Made by a program: the position numbers and the translations under genes. Of a stretch of DNA of 64,000 nt, positions 1 to 11,217 are shown piece after piece. Position 1 is the first letter of the stretch; every line of letters begins with the position of its first letter. The notes under the pieces were generated by a model. That model saw only the letters and a list, made by a program, of their open reading frames with translations. It made no database searches and had not been told where the DNA came from. Source of the DNA: Yponomeuta sedellus (taxonomy: Eukaryota > Arthropoda > Insecta > Lepidoptera > Yponomeutidae); assembly GCA_934045075.1 (NCBI GenBank), contig OW203724.1, forward strand, positions 12,821,473-12,885,472. Reading direction: 5' to 3'.

Positions 1-483
1 TGACAGAATTGCATAAAGAAACCACAAAAAATAATATTGATTCAGGTGTGGCAACATCTCGTCCATGCCCCAAACACCGCGAAATTCAAATATGTGTTTA
101 TGAGTTCGTTCATGATTTTTTAGAAGTCTATGTCATCGTGTGAGGTCTCAGGGTCTCAGGAGGTTAAATCACAGTTTCCAAGTTTGATTCACTGAGAACA
201 ATGTGTAATGTTTAGTAAAATAAGATATTTTCTTCATTTATGGTGCTAGTGGAGCCCCTTAAATGTCCGGTGTGTCCCAAAGTCTAAATGAGTAACAATT
301 TTGTTATTAAAACCACTACCAGATTACATCTAACCTTTTGCTATTATTATAATAGTCAAATTTGTGATACAATAGCAAGGTGAAACAATAGGTTATTAAA
401 TTAAAATGTTATTATTAATAATACAACTAAAATTATATTATTCACTAGCTTTTACCCACAACCTTGTTCGCGATGAATTTTTT

Positions 484-600
484 AATTGTACATACATACA
501 TAACCTCACACCTGTATCCCAGAGGGGTAGGCAGAGACCAGGGACTGCCACTTGCCACGATCCTGACAGATCACCTTCGCTTCATCAATGTTCATAAGTT
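484..600 (+). repeat. Lepidopteran dispersed repeat fragment (SINE-like)
   Basis: The stretch contains a block reading CAGAGGGGTAGGCAGAGACC followed by GGACTGCCACTTGCCACGAT. I recognise this as a very common dispersed repeat of moth and butterfly genomes. It has no convincing open frame; the short frames here read through the repeat. A second fragment follows at about 620-770, ending in a GTTTGTTACTCAAT-like block in reverse orientation, also a common lepidopteran repeat end. The assignment is from memory, not from alignment. Confidence 0.5.
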
Positions 601-1112
601 TTTTAATTGTATTACAGGACAAATGGTAGTCTTATGTGTTACTCCAGACTAAAATCTATTTCTGTGCCAAATTTCATCTCAATACATTCTGCCGTTTCGG
701 GGGGATTGAGTAACAAACATCCATGTATGAAAAACTTTCACATTTATATTATTAGTAGATAGTTATTAGTAAAGTAAACACCAAGTTTGTATGTGTCTAT
801 CAATTAAAATAACAAATTATACATTTTTATAAAGATTTACTTCACTAATATTATTCATCTGGAAGGCATTTGATTTAATAAAAAAAAATATTACATTATC
901 ATATCAATAAATTATTTGAGTTCAAATAAACCTGAATCATTTTACCACTGGCCTAACAAAGGAAATTGTTAAAATAGTCAGTCTTGTCCATGGTAATTCT
1001 TGGTATCTCCAGCTTCATTCATTAAAATTCATAAGTAGCCTTGAGAAAGTTCGTAGGTAGTCTGAGCTGTTGCATAGGTACCTACATTCTGACTATACAT
1101 TCCGCAAAATAG

Positions 1113-2069
1113 TCACTCAATTATTATACCCCTTTTTGTGAGAAATATATGTTGACTGGGAATATCATAGATAGTTGTCAAATGGTAGGCTATGTTGCTC
1201 GTAACAAAAATATATTCTGCAAATCCGAACATTGAGTACACTGAAATGAAATATTTCTGATTAATTTCCAGAAGAGTGAGTGGATAACTTATATGGATTT
1301 TTACAGATGAGAAATTTTAAAAGAAAAGGACCATTTTTATCACTTACCATAAGGTTCACAGACTCTGTTATGTCTTAAGAAAAAGTATGCTGCAAAAGCA
1401 AATGATCCCACGTTTAAGAAAAAACATCGCCACTTTAATTTCACTGAGTGCCTCTCAGAATTGGTCACTTGCAGCCTCCTTCTATATTTTGTGAGCAATA
1501 TACAGGTAAACAACATGTATATTATAGAAGCACCAACAAATACTTTAAAGCAAACTTCATGATATGCTGAAAAATTTAATTTGTAGGTAGGTATATCATG
1601 ACATGCTGGTATATTTATAAAGTTCAAAGCTTATCTTTATAAATTTCAATTACTTACAATAATACACTGATGATGTCCAATGAGTTAAGCCCAGTAAGGC
1701 GAAATTTTCGACAACGTTAAATAAAACTGCTAGCTTGACAATTGCACTTAAATCATTTCTTATAACACTTTTGTAATACTTATACCTGACATGCACTATG
1801 AATAATCTTAATGGTGCATGTGTGTATATGGCAGTTTCCCATATTGTGATTTGAGGGTGATAGTTTCCTATAGCTGCTGATATAGAAGGAAATATATTGG
1901 GAACTTTACAGTGTGTGTTGTTCGCGTTTTCAAAATCTTTTATCATTGTTACTAGCAGACAGGTTATGAATGCAAATAGCGGTAAAGAAACCACAAATAA
2001 CATAAATTTTTGAAGTGATATACGAATGAAATATTTACGTCCTGGTACATTATGAAGAGGTAAATACAT
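1113..2069 (-). CDS. PGAP2: Post-GPI attachment to proteins factor 2 (PGAP2 / FRAG1 family)
   Basis: PGAP2 is a Golgi multi-pass membrane protein needed for lipid remodelling of GPI-anchored proteins. I assemble three exons on the minus strand: 2069-1658 (412 nt), 1566-1348 (219 nt) and 1240-1113 (128 nt). They join in phase with GT-AG borders (donors GTAAGT at 1657 and at 1347, acceptors ending TTTCAG) to give 252 aa, very close to the human protein's length. Family signatures are SLPLFAF in the first membrane span, THCKVPNIFPSISAAIG, FNVVENFALLGLTHW, YHEVCFKVFVGASI, AAYFFLRHNRVCEPY, and a last-exon YSMFGFAEYIFVTSNIAYHL. The last exon is only 42 codons. The start is the first ATG after an AT-rich leader. 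Nothing looks broken. The identification rests on my memory of the family motifs. Confidence 0.9.
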
Positions 2070-2472
2070 TTACAATAAATAGCTGATTACGAAAACAGGA
2101 CAACTCCACAGATTAAAATGCTTTCAAATTCAACAAAAAAGGAGTAAGAAAACGTCACTAACACAGGTCACTAATCACTTCCTTCACTCACAGATAGTGT
2201 TGCCAGATACTAAACCTGAAAATGCCGATTGTTCTTTTTCCGTTTTAGGTCCTTTATTTTTATTCATACCAGGATATGATAATTTATAAATAAGACGGAA
2301 TATGCTAAGATAGCCAGGTCAAAATTTGCGCGCATTCTTGCTTTGCTGTTGTGAATGGACTAGTATTATAATATGTGGCGTGCTACATAGACTACACGTA
2401 CGCACGCATGCACGCACATTTCACTGTCTGTACGCACCAAAAGGAAACCGACTTGTTGAAAGTTGAATAACC
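2070..2472. promoter_or_regulatory. Intergenic stretch between divergent PGAP2 and an 80-aa frame
   Basis: About 400 bp separate the PGAP2 start codon (minus) from the ATG at 2473 (plus). If both are expressed this would be a shared bidirectional promoter. It contains CG-bearing strings around 2325-2420, including an alternating purine/pyrimidine run of ACGCACGCATGCACGCAC type. I see no defined core element that I would assign with confidence. Confidence 0.3.
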
Positions 2473-2715
2473 ATGACATTGAACAAATTTCGAAAAAAGC
2501 GGAACCGCGTTAGTAAAAAGCGGAAAGTGGATCCACTGTCAGAAAAGCGGAAATGCGGTACATCTAGAGTAAGTGTTACAGAAAAACCACACGTTATAAG
2601 TTGCACGAGCAAAGTCAAAAAAATTATCCAAAACTTACAATTTCTTTCCAAATATGTTTCTTGTAAGGCACCACTTGAAAGTTACTTTAATTCATTTTCG
2701 AACCCTCATTTGTAA
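2473..2715 (+). CDS. Hypothetical small basic protein (80 aa)
   Basis: I do not recognise this protein. An ATG-started open frame of 80 codons lies head-to-head with PGAP2. The N-terminal 30 residues are strongly basic, with two clusters (KFRKKRNR and SKKRKVDP), the second resembling a classical monopartite nuclear localisation signal. The C-terminus contains KAPLESYFNSF, which resembles a PCNA-interacting (PIP) box with K in place of the usual Q. The frame is followed within 20 nt by an A-rich stretch. It could be a small nuclear protein, the first exon of a longer gene, or a chance frame. Functional hints are inference only. Confidence 0.3.
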   Translation: MTLNKFRKKRNRVSKKRKVDPLSEKRKCGTSRVSVTEKPHVISCTSKVKKIIQNLQFLSKYVSCKAPLESYFNSFSNPHL

Positions 2716-3863
2716 CTTAAAAATGAAAAAAAAATGTTATAAAAATACAAATTGAATGAATATTACTGCGATATGTTATGTTACATAGACAGACTTAATA
2801 TACTTCAAAGTAATAAATTAAAGCGTGTCACAGCAAGTTAAAAAGGGGGTTCAAATTTGTGAAAAAGTCGCAGTATGGCAACGCTGTGTACTAAACACTT
2901 AAGAGTGACTATTTTTTTTGCTGCAAAGATACTTATTATTGTCATCTTCTTAGTAAAAAAATGTTACAGATGAATACTACCCTATATATTTCTAGTTCAG
3001 CGACACTAAGCTTAACTGGAAGAAAATACTGTTAGCATTAAGTTCGCCATTTTGCTTTTTAAAGTGAATTGTGCAATGAAGAATTTTAATTGTATTTTTC
3101 ACACGACCGACTCGTCTAGCTACTAAGACGATATCGCAAAATAAAATGGCGCCAATATTAGGAAGTTCTACGTTTCGTAAATAAATAGTGAAGAGGTAGT
3201 GAAATATTGACGTTTGTTGAGTTTTATGAAGCTTTGGAAGTGTTGTGAAGTGTACCCGTATGGTTTCCATTGCCGTAACTAAACTTTATCTTTCCGTTTT
3301 ATACTTCTACTGTCGAAATTCGACGACAAATTTATTTCATTCCGTTTCTTTTCCTCGTAGCAGTGATTTGTTTTTTACCTTTTTTTAAAAACGACGATGG
3401 TCACCGTTTGCAATAAAACGCCTTTAAACTGAAGCAAAAATCTGAATTCACTAAGATGTGTACACCACCATCTTAGTGGCCTAGAGTTTTTAGTTACAGA
3501 TGTGTCACTCTGTCCGAGCCTTCTAAGATCGTGTAAACGTGAGGACAACTAAAGGTATATCCAAGTTACATAGAACGAGCCTTACGAAACTTATAAGATA
3601 AAACAATGCCCGTTGCCAAGGCGTCCGGCTCGTCGTCGGCAGCATGGAGCCAGCCTTTTCGTTGTACCTAAACTTGTAATGTACTCTCTAACTTGAAAAT
3701 AATTTGAAGTATATTTTAATCTGTATCGTTGCAACAGCACAAGATCAACTCATTTCAATAAGTATCTTGATCGTCTTAAAAGGGATGTCTTAAAGGGCGT
3801 CAATTAGAATTTCGCTTAACTTTTACATGTTAGATAACAAAGTTAGATAAAATAAAGGACCAT
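2716..3863. other. Non-coding or unresolved stretch
   Basis: No supported gene. The longest frame (minus strand, 2992-3270, 92 codons) has no recognisable domain and a composition like the surrounding AT-rich DNA. A short hairpin-like string CTAAGATG...CATCTTAG lies at about 3452-3477. Confidence 0.4.
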
Positions 3864-4016
3864 CTAGATAGATAGATATATAGAGAACACTTTATTGCAC
3901 AACCAGAAAAATATTACAACCATGATTCTTAAATCTAAGTAATGTTATACAATTGGCGGTCTTATCGCTAAGAGCGATCTCTTCCAGACAACCTTTGGAT
4001 GCATCTACCTGCGGAA
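3864..4016 (-). mobile_element. Non-LTR retrotransposon 3' end (family with a GATA/TATC tail)
   Basis: On the minus strand this reads as a LINE 3' end. A block TCTTAGCGATAAGACCGCCA is followed by TTTTTCTGGTTGTGCAATAA and a simple tail visible on the plus strand as GATAGATAGATA at 3866. The same sequence recurs at 62308-62430 (minus), 51870-51920 (plus) and 63750-63810 (plus). No reverse transcriptase remains, so it is a 5'-truncated copy. Confidence 0.65.
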
Positions 4017-4019
4017 TCT

Positions 4020-4321
4020 AGCATGTCAAACAAGTACTTCGTGCAAAGAAGCTGCAAGTTCCGCGTGTCCGTCGCGGAGGATATGTCAAACCAGACACAG
4101 TCGAGCGAGTCCCAGCCTACCTGCCTTTCGTGAGAGGAGCGACTAACAAAATTGGAAGTATTTTGAAAAGTGCTTCAATAAGAACCATCTACAAGCCGCC
4201 AAGAAAGATACACCATATCATGCGAAGTGTCAAGCACAAGATTCCCTTACAAGAGGTAGGAGTACCTATACGAGCTTGACTGTGAATGTGGTTCCTCGTA
4301 CATTGGTCAAACCAAGCGTAC
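4020..4321 (+). mobile_element. Penelope-like element, 5' part of interrupted copy (RT thumb and start of GIY-YIG)
   Basis: Plus-strand frames read LPFVRGATNKIGSILKSA and IRTIYKPPRKI, characteristic of the region between reverse transcriptase and endonuclease in Penelope-like elements. A frame shift follows, then CDCGSSYIGQTKR-type residues of the GIY-YIG nuclease (here CECGSSYIGQTKR). The reading is cut at 4321 by the gypsy LTR and resumes in frame at 12925. Upstream the sequence decays within about 300 bp, so this is a 5'-truncated, frameshifted copy. Confidence 0.75.
4318..4321. repeat. Target-site duplication GTAC, left of gypsy element
   Basis: GTAC at 4318-4321 directly precedes the LTR start TGTTAG and is repeated at 12925-12928 directly after the other LTR end AACA. 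A 4-bp duplication is what Ty3/gypsy integrases produce. Confidence 0.9.
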
Positions 4322-4608
4322 TGTTAGACGGGATCTGACTTTATTGTTTTTAAAAACAGATTTATTAATTAAAAAGTATTTTATTCCCTCAATTTAAAAC
4401 ATGGCACAAAGGAAATAGAAAATAGACTTGGAACACAGTGAAATAGAAGTAGAAAATATAGTATCTTAAGACGTGACCGTCCCGAAACAGAGATTGAGTA
4501 GAACTGGCTGCCCCAGCGCACTCTGGTTCAGCCATTACAAATAATGAGCTTATGCAGCAGTCTGGGATCGGTCATCAGCAATTCTATAAACATATCAAAT
4601 ATATAACA
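4322..4608 (-). repeat. 3' LTR of the gypsy element
   Basis: 287 bp, starting TGTTAGACGG and ending ATATAACA on the plus strand, so the ends form the short inverted repeat TGTTA/TAACA. It is identical to 12638-12924 except at one position. It contains a TTAATTAA-rich block and ends next to the purine tract. Confidence 0.95.
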
Positions 4609-4619
4609 ACCCCCCGCTG
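4609..4619 (-). promoter_or_regulatory. Polypurine tract of the gypsy element
   Basis: Immediately inside the 3' LTR the minus strand reads AGCGGGGGGT. It is G-rich and abuts the LTR, where the plus-strand primer of LTR retrotransposons lies. It is short; the assignment rests on position. Confidence 0.6.
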
Positions 4620-4659
4620 AAGACAGAAATTCGGGGATGATGCCCGATTTCGGATAAAG

Positions 4660-6282
4660 TTACACGATTTCCTTTAATCGTGGTGCAGGAATAGGAGAGC
4701 CTTCACTTTGCGTTACACTTATGACATCATCAGCAATAGGGGTTGCTTTTACAGCAGTAGGTGTGGATTTTGTAACATAGAATTTATTTTTATATTTAGA
4801 AATCAACTTAATTACCTTAAAACTAACAAATGCAAGCAATATAATAGTAATAAAAGACATAAAACTGAAGTAGTGAACCTGGTACTTCAGGATGAGAGGT
4901 TTTTCCTCTATGATTTTATCCAAATCTGATAACACTTTCTTATCAGCAGTGAAATCGTCTAAGTCGACGTTCTGTAGTAATATGGGAGATACAATCTTCC
5001 CTACAGACGTATTATCTAGTAGACAGCACGAATCGTTAATTATATTAAAATCTAAATTGGGTATAGGTATACTTATGTTTACAGAAGATTTAGTAGATAT
5101 AAGTCGAGCACTTTTAGTGTAAATGGTGCATTGTTCTGGAGTACGTAAAACACCTGTACCAAACACTGTTAGTTCACTTATCTCGGAAATACCACAATCA
5201 ATGGAGATCTTAGATGGTTGAGATTGTACAAAAATCCACTTATTGTTCACCAGTGGTTTCCAAATATCGAGATTTCCGTAGATTGTTTTCGTCGTACACT
5301 GCACAGGGAGAGCACTGATTGTTTTTGTTAACAGTTCACTTTCACACGTGGGGTTGACATTCGATAACTGGATAATCGGTATTTCGCATAAAAAGAACTC
5401 AGAGCTTATCACTTTGCACTTCTCTAGACTATCTAAACTACAGAAGGTTAACTTATCATTAGAAATACCTATGTAAGAACTAGAAGGTAGTATAAGGCTG
5501 TACGCCTTCTGTTGTTTTACATCATGAGGAGTGGGCAAGGCCAAACTGTGATACAAATTAAACTCCTCGTTCGTCACAAGAGGAATTTGCAATACAAAAA
5601 CAAGCTTATCATTGTAATAGTAACATGCAATAGTAGATATACTGAGAATTGAATGGATGTTGTTTAAGTTTAGAGTAAGAGGGACCCGCGTATTTATAGG
5701 TAAGTGCCTGTCGCTTTCGACCAGTTCCTGGTATAGCTGTCTCGGTGTAAGTATGCATGGGTGTAGTATGTTTTGACTACTCAAGATAACAGCGTGGGCG
5801 AGGTCCTCTAGTTGGAATGATAGAGTAAGCAAGGTGCTTTCAAGATTACTAAATATGGAATTCACCTTTGTTTCGAAACCCAATATATCTACAGCCTTAG
5901 AAATATTATTTGTTTGTTTTAACAAATCGTTTAATGCTCCCGTGAGCTTATCTTGATTCAAATTTAATGACGTAATAGTTTGCTTAAAAGAATTTAGGGT
6001 TGTCGAGGTAATTAGAATATTATCTTTCAAGAGCTGTGCTAGCTTTTTCTCGTCCTCCTGTACTGTTTGAATAGCAGAATCGTACCTCAATGCGTCGTCC
6101 TCGTCAAGGGTGCCGAACACATGTTTGAATGTTGTACCTACTATGCCAAACCAAGCGGAGCGTCTGCTTCTGTTAGAAATTAAGTGAGAGATAGAGTCAT
6201 ATTCTCGCTTCAGGTCATGATAACGAACTGTCAATGGGGATAGTATGTCGTCACATCGATTATTATTAGAATGTTGGCACAT
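4660..6282 (-). CDS. env: Env-like membrane glycoprotein of the errantivirus
   Basis: From the ATG at 6282 the frame encodes 540 aa. Errantiviral Env proteins are related to baculovirus F-type fusion proteins. A furin-like site RSRR at residues 38-41 is followed by a glycine-bearing hydrophobic segment and the FGTLDEDDA block typical of the group. Several NXS/T sites are visible. A single membrane span lies near residues 470-494, followed by a short lysine-rich tail. The same frame stays open upstream of the ATG for about 60 codons to a pyrimidine-rich TTTCAG ending at about 6467. That fits the known spliced env mRNA of errantiviruses, so the true N-terminus probably lies in that part plus a leader. 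No internal stops are seen. Whether it is functional cannot be judged. Confidence 0.85.
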   Translation of the reverse strand: MCQHSNNNRCDDILSPLTVRYHDLKREYDSISHLISNRSRRSAWFGIVGTTFKHVFGTLDEDDALRYDSAIQTVQEDEKKLAQLLKDNILITSTTLNSFKQTITSLNLNQDKLTGALNDLLKQTNNISKAVDILGFETKVNSIFSNLESTLLTLSFQLEDLAHAVILSSQNILHPCILTPRQLYQELVESDRHLPINTRVPLTLNLNNIHSILSISTIACYYYNDKLVFVLQIPLVTNEEFNLYHSLALPTPHDVKQQKAYSLILPSSSYIGISNDKLTFCSLDSLEKCKVISSEFFLCEIPIIQLSNVNPTCESELLTKTISALPVQCTTKTIYGNLDIWKPLVNNKWIFVQSQPSKISIDCGISEISELTVFGTGVLRTPEQCTIYTKSARLISTKSSVNISIPIPNLDFNIINDSCCLLDNTSVGKIVSPILLQNVDLDDFTADKKVLSDLDKIIEEKPLILKYQVHYFSFMSFITIILLAFVSFKVIKLISKYKNKFYVTKSTPTAVKATPIADDVISVTQSEGSPIPAPRLKEIV

Positions 6283-6554
6283 GAACCTAACTGTGCCTAG
6301 AACTTCATTAAGATTAATCAGATGGGGGTTTATATACGAAATATCTACATAACTAATTACATTTAACTGACTCTTAATAACTTCAAGTTTTCCTACTCTA
6401 TCGAAGAATATGCCGGGACTCGAAGAGATCGGCTGGACAAAGTCTTGACGCGCATTGATTATGGCGCTGAAATAGAAATTATATATATTAGACTAAAGTT
6501 ATTTTATTTTGTTCTTAACCTATCTTAACCTAGCTATATACACGTCCGCGCAGA

Positions 6555-9500
6555 CTAATTAGTAGGCGTAATTGTCGCGGGCTTGAACTGATCGAAGTGA
6601 TGCGTCACATGGCGCCGGTTGATAAGGAGTGTAGCCGTGTGATTATTGTTTACTCTAATGATTTTATAAGGGCCTTTCCACACAGGTGACAGAGCTTTCC
6701 GAAGTCTCAGGTGGTTCTTGAGGTATACATAGTCACCGGGTTTGTATCGTGGTGGGTCTCTGGCACGGGAGTCATAATAGGACTTTGATGACTCTTTAGA
6801 CTTTTGTATATTTTCTAGAGCTTTCTCTCTGGTGTACTTGAATTTGTGTTGCAGCATTTTAAGGTAATCGGGATACGTAGTATCGGGACTACTTTCATAT
6901 AAAGAATTCGGGATAAGGGGCTTGTGCCCGAAGATAAGTTCGTAAGGAGTAAACTTTGTTGTTGTGTGAACTGTGGTGTTATAAGTTAGCATAGCTGTAT
7001 AAACGTAGGTGGGCCAGTTATCTTGAGCATCGTTTGCAAAGGACTTTAAGTATTCTTTTAGAGTGGAATGACTACGTTCTAAAGCGCCTTGAGTCTGCGG
7101 ATGGTAAGGTGATGACCACAGCTGTTTGATTTTAAGGAATTTGCATGTAACTTTGAAAAGATCGGCCGTGAAATTGGTGCCTTGATCAGTGAGTATGGAT
7201 TTTGGAATTCCGAATAATGAAATGAAATGGATGAGACAGTCGCTAGTCTCCTCGGCCGTTGTGCTGCGTATTGGGTAGGCTACAGAGAATTTTGTGAGGT
7301 CATCTTGCAGCGTCAGTATATACTTAAGTTTAGCAGGGCCGGACTCAGGCAGGGGCCCCACGATATCGAGTGCTACACGCTGGAAGGGAGCAGTGGAAGT
7401 AGAAGTTATCTCCATAGGAGCTCTATTTAATTTGCGTAGAGCTTTGTTCTCTTGACAGGCTTTACACTTTTTGACATATTCTTCTATGTCGCTTCTCATG
7501 GCTTTCCAATAGTATTGTTCTCTAATTCGGTGGTACATACGAGTGGACCCTAAATGGCCAGCTATGGGGATATCGTGGTTTTCTCGAATAATTTTGGGCC
7601 TTTCACTCAGGCTTGGATAAATTGTTTTATTTAGGTATACATGAATTCCGATTTTAGAATTATGAAAGAGGTAAGTCAGCATATTGTAAATCTTTGTGTA
7701 AGAGTGTTTGTCAAAGGGATTTTTGAAATCGGATATTGCAACGTCATTTACTGGTAAATCTTTGGAACATGTTATGATGGAGTCTCTTACGTTCTTCAGT
7801 GTTTCGAATATTGCGGGATACGGCGATTCGTCGAAGTGATGGACCTTTGTAAACATAAGATATACGACCTTGTCCTCATACTTAATTTTCAGAAACGAAT
7901 TTAATTCTCTTTCTGTATTTAAAACTTCTTCTTTGATTTCAGTATTTAATATGATTTCAGGGATATAAGGGTTTGATTCATCGAGGTCAAGGGATGTTGG
8001 AATGATTATTATTCTATGAGGTGTTTTAATAAGATTTTCGTTGTGTTCTTTTAAAATGGTGTTAGGGATAATATCCTTATTGGACATAGATTTTAGAAAC
8101 GTAGTATAATCACCATCGTTAAGATTTGAACGAGTCTGAGGCATATTAGATTCTGCGGGTGAAGGAACTTGAAGATTCGGTGGAGATGGAAGACTGGGAA
8201 GACTTAGAGGGCCGAAATCCTCAATTCCGTCGTATGGGCTGGCGTTAGTATCTCTTATTTCTACTAGGTCCTCTAATTGGATTTCATCTAGTGTTGGACT
8301 CAGTGGTTTGGTTGATATACGAGGTTCGACGGTTGGTAAGTTACTGTTAGGGTCTTGGTTAAGTAACTCCTGGTTATCAAACGAAAATGGAATTGGGGAT
8401 GGTAACTCCAACAGAGGATCCTCTAAAGGGTTATCAGAGTTATCATTGATCGGGTTTAGTAGATCAGGGGGCGAAATAGGATTGCCTTCAACCGGATTAA
8501 CCGGATATCTGGAAAGCGCGTCTGCGTTGCAGTTCGTTTTTCCCTTCCTGTAATTGACCTCGTAGTCGAATTCATTGAGTTTTAGGCGCCACCTGACGAG
8601 TCTAGAAGAGGGATCACTGCAATTAAAAAGCCATTTTAGCGGCTTGTGGTCGGTTATGATCTGGAAATTTTGACCGAATAGGTATGGACGGAAAACTTGT
8701 GTTCCGTATACAATAGCGAGACATTCTTTCTCCGTCACGCTGTAATTAATTTCTGCTTTGTTTAGTGTGCGCGATGCATAAGCTATAGGACGGTCTTTTC
8801 CTACAGAACCTTGGGAGAGAATAGCAGATATTGCAAAGTTACTAGCATCGCAAGTTAGTACAAACGGCTTGGTAAAATCGGGATAAGCAAGCACGGGTGC
8901 TGAGATAAGCCTCTCCTTGAGAGTTTCAAATGCAAGTTGTTGCTGATTTTGCCATAAAAATGGAACATCCTTTTTTAAAAGTGAAGTTAGCGATTTGGCT
9001 ATCTTTGAAAAGTCAGGTATGAACCTTCTATAGTAAGAAACTAGGCCCAGGAATGATTTGATGTCTTTAGGGCATTTTGGAGTTGGAAAATCGGTAACCG
9101 CGTTAGTTTTTTCAGGGTTTGGTTTTACACCTTCTTCGTTAATTACATGCCCCAGATAAGCAACCTCTTTGCGTAAAAATTCACACTTATCTGGTTGAAG
9201 TTTCAAATGAAAACTTCGGATTCTTTCGAACACAGCGGAAAGGTTCTCTACATGAGACGGAAGATCGTGGGAGTAAATAACTATATCGTCTAGGTATACA
9301 AAGCACTTAATACCTTGGAGCCCAGAAAGGCATGTATTCATTAGCTTTTGGAATGTTGAAGGTGCATTTTTTAATCCGAAAGGCATTCTTGAGAATTGGA
9401 AATGTCCCTGGGGGACGGAAAAAGCTGTTTTCTTTGCATCAGCGTCTGAAATTGGAATTTGATGAAAGCCAGAGGCTAAATCTAAAGTGGAAAAATATTT

Positions 9501-11217
9501 GGAATGACCCAATTGGTCTAGTATTTCTGAAATTTGTGGAATGGGATAAATTTCTCCGATAGTCACATCATTTAGCTTCCTGTAATCTATCACGATCCTC
9601 CATTTACGTTGCCCTGAAGCATCGAGCTTCTTGGGGACAATCCAGATTGGGGAAGACCATGGCGACACTGAAGGGGTGATGATACCTTGATTTAGCATTT
9701 TATTGATCTGCGATTCAACCTCCTTTTTGTGGCACTCGGGAAATCTGTAGGTTTTAGTATGGATTGGATTGGAACTAGTAGTTTCTATACTGTGTTCTAT
9801 CGCCGAGGTACATGTCAAAGTTTCATTAGGTAAGTGGAAGATGTCGGAATATTTTGAGCACACGTCCATTAGGCTCTCGGATTCTTCGCTGTTCAAATGC
9901 GAGATCCGGAGTTGGCTAAGCACATCACGAGTTCTCTCGGATACATTCGAATGATGTGGTTCGAATAAGGTCTTGCAAGATATAGTTTCCAATGGCTCTA
10001 AGACAAGATTGAGATTAGAATGAACAGTCGCAACTTTGTCCGAGGTGTTAACGATAGTTATATTGACGCGTTTATTTTCTTTGACCTTGACAATACAGTT
10101 CGCGACAAGTAGCGACTCAGAGATATGTTGGTCTAGAATGGTGCCTTCTGTGACATCTGGGTTTGCAATAGTACATTCTATTACTGCTTCTGTACGAGGC
10201 GGAATAGTATAAACAGGCTCAGAGAAATTGAGATTTACAGATTTTTTACCTATATGTAGCAGACCTTGAAAGTAGTCAATTTGACAAGCGAATTTCTGCA
10301 AAAAGTCATTACCAATAATTCCGTCGTGATTGAGGCTAATGTTTTTGATGACATGGAATTCATATAAACATGGACTTTTGGATTTTTGGAAAATCTGCAT
10401 CATAAAACTGCCAAGAGTGGGTGTCGTTTCGTCACCTGGGTCAATACCCTTAATAGTGATAATGTTATCGCTAAGATTTGGTACTTTGAGCATAGAATTA
10501 AATTTTAATAAACTGACGGAGGAACCAGTGTCAATTAAAAATGATAGAGGCTTATCAGAAACAGAGGTTTGAACTATGATGTGAGGCAAATAGCGTTTTT
10601 CGGAATTGTTATTTACTTTGAAAATTTTTAAATCACCTTTGGGTTTAAAGCAGAAATCAGTGTTTGTGTTTCGGAGTGTTGAACTATGTGATTTAGTAGA
10701 TACAGAGGGTTCATTGAACTTAGAAGATACAGTGGGAACAGTGGATCTAGTGGAATTAGTAGGTCTAATATAACCATTACGTTGGGGTGATTCAGTGGAT
10801 TCAGAGGGTTCAGAGGGTTTGGCAGATTTAGTAGATACCGTGGATACAGAGGATTTAGTAGGTTTCATGATATCGGCTTTCGACTTGAATACGGAGGGCT
10901 TAGTGAACTCAGGAGATACAGTCGAAATAGTAGATTCAGTGGACTTAGTATATTTATTGCGATTGAGTCGTCGGGGCTGATTACCCTGTTTGTTTGCCAT
11001 TATTTTAGGCAGTTCAATGGATTCAGAGAGCTTAGTAGATTTAGTAGAAACAGCGGATTCAGTGGATACAGCGGATACAGTGGATTCAGTGGATACAGCG
11101 GATACAGTGGAAACAGCGGATACAGTGGAATTAGTAGATTTAGTCAATTTCGTGGTATCGACTTTTGAATTAGAAGCATAATTTCCCGGGCGATACCGAT
11201 CGGGAAATTTTATTCGT
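6555..11217 (-). CDS. pol: Pol polyprotein (protease, reverse transcriptase, RNase H, integrase)
   Basis: The frame is open for about 1,550 codons. Numbered from a TTG at 11147, it shows a Ser/Thr/Val-rich N-terminal region (1-165), an aspartic protease with DTG at about 206, and reverse transcriptase with YLDD at about 616. RNase H follows (TCDAS at about 764, TDHKPL), then a long acidic and proline-rich linker. Integrase has an HHCC finger (about 1186-1235, ending CKACQ) and a catalytic triad in LDIVG, TDQG and ALERS, spaced roughly D-60-D-35-E. There is no ATG at the start; translation most likely enters by a -1 shift from gag at 11216-11222. No stops or frameshifts are seen, so this copy may be enzymatically intact. 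The low-complexity head is unusual for the family. Confidence 0.93.
10680..11147 (-). repeat. Degenerate short tandem repeat coding the Ser/Thr/Val head of Pol
   Basis: Units built from GTGGATACAGCG and variants such as GTGGATTCAGTG (plus strand) are repeated irregularly. They give STVSAVST-type runs at residues 1-40 and again around 65-155 of Pol. The array keeps the frame open on the minus strand and also yields open frames on the plus strand, which are shadows. Expansion of the gag-pol junction by a coding minisatellite is the simplest reading. Confidence 0.8.

Noticed and set aside
2190..2895. Possible hAT with ends AGTGTTGCCAG (2197) and GGCAACGCTG (2886)
   Set aside because: The ends resemble the hATs at 41-44 kb, but the 8-bp flanks do not match, so no duplication supports it.
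2992..3270. 92-codon minus-strand frame
   Set aside because: No domain, composition like its surroundings, and no splice context that extends it.
7227..11181. Plus-strand frames inside the gypsy pol region
   Set aside because: Shadows of the minus-strand polyprotein and of its low-complexity repeat.
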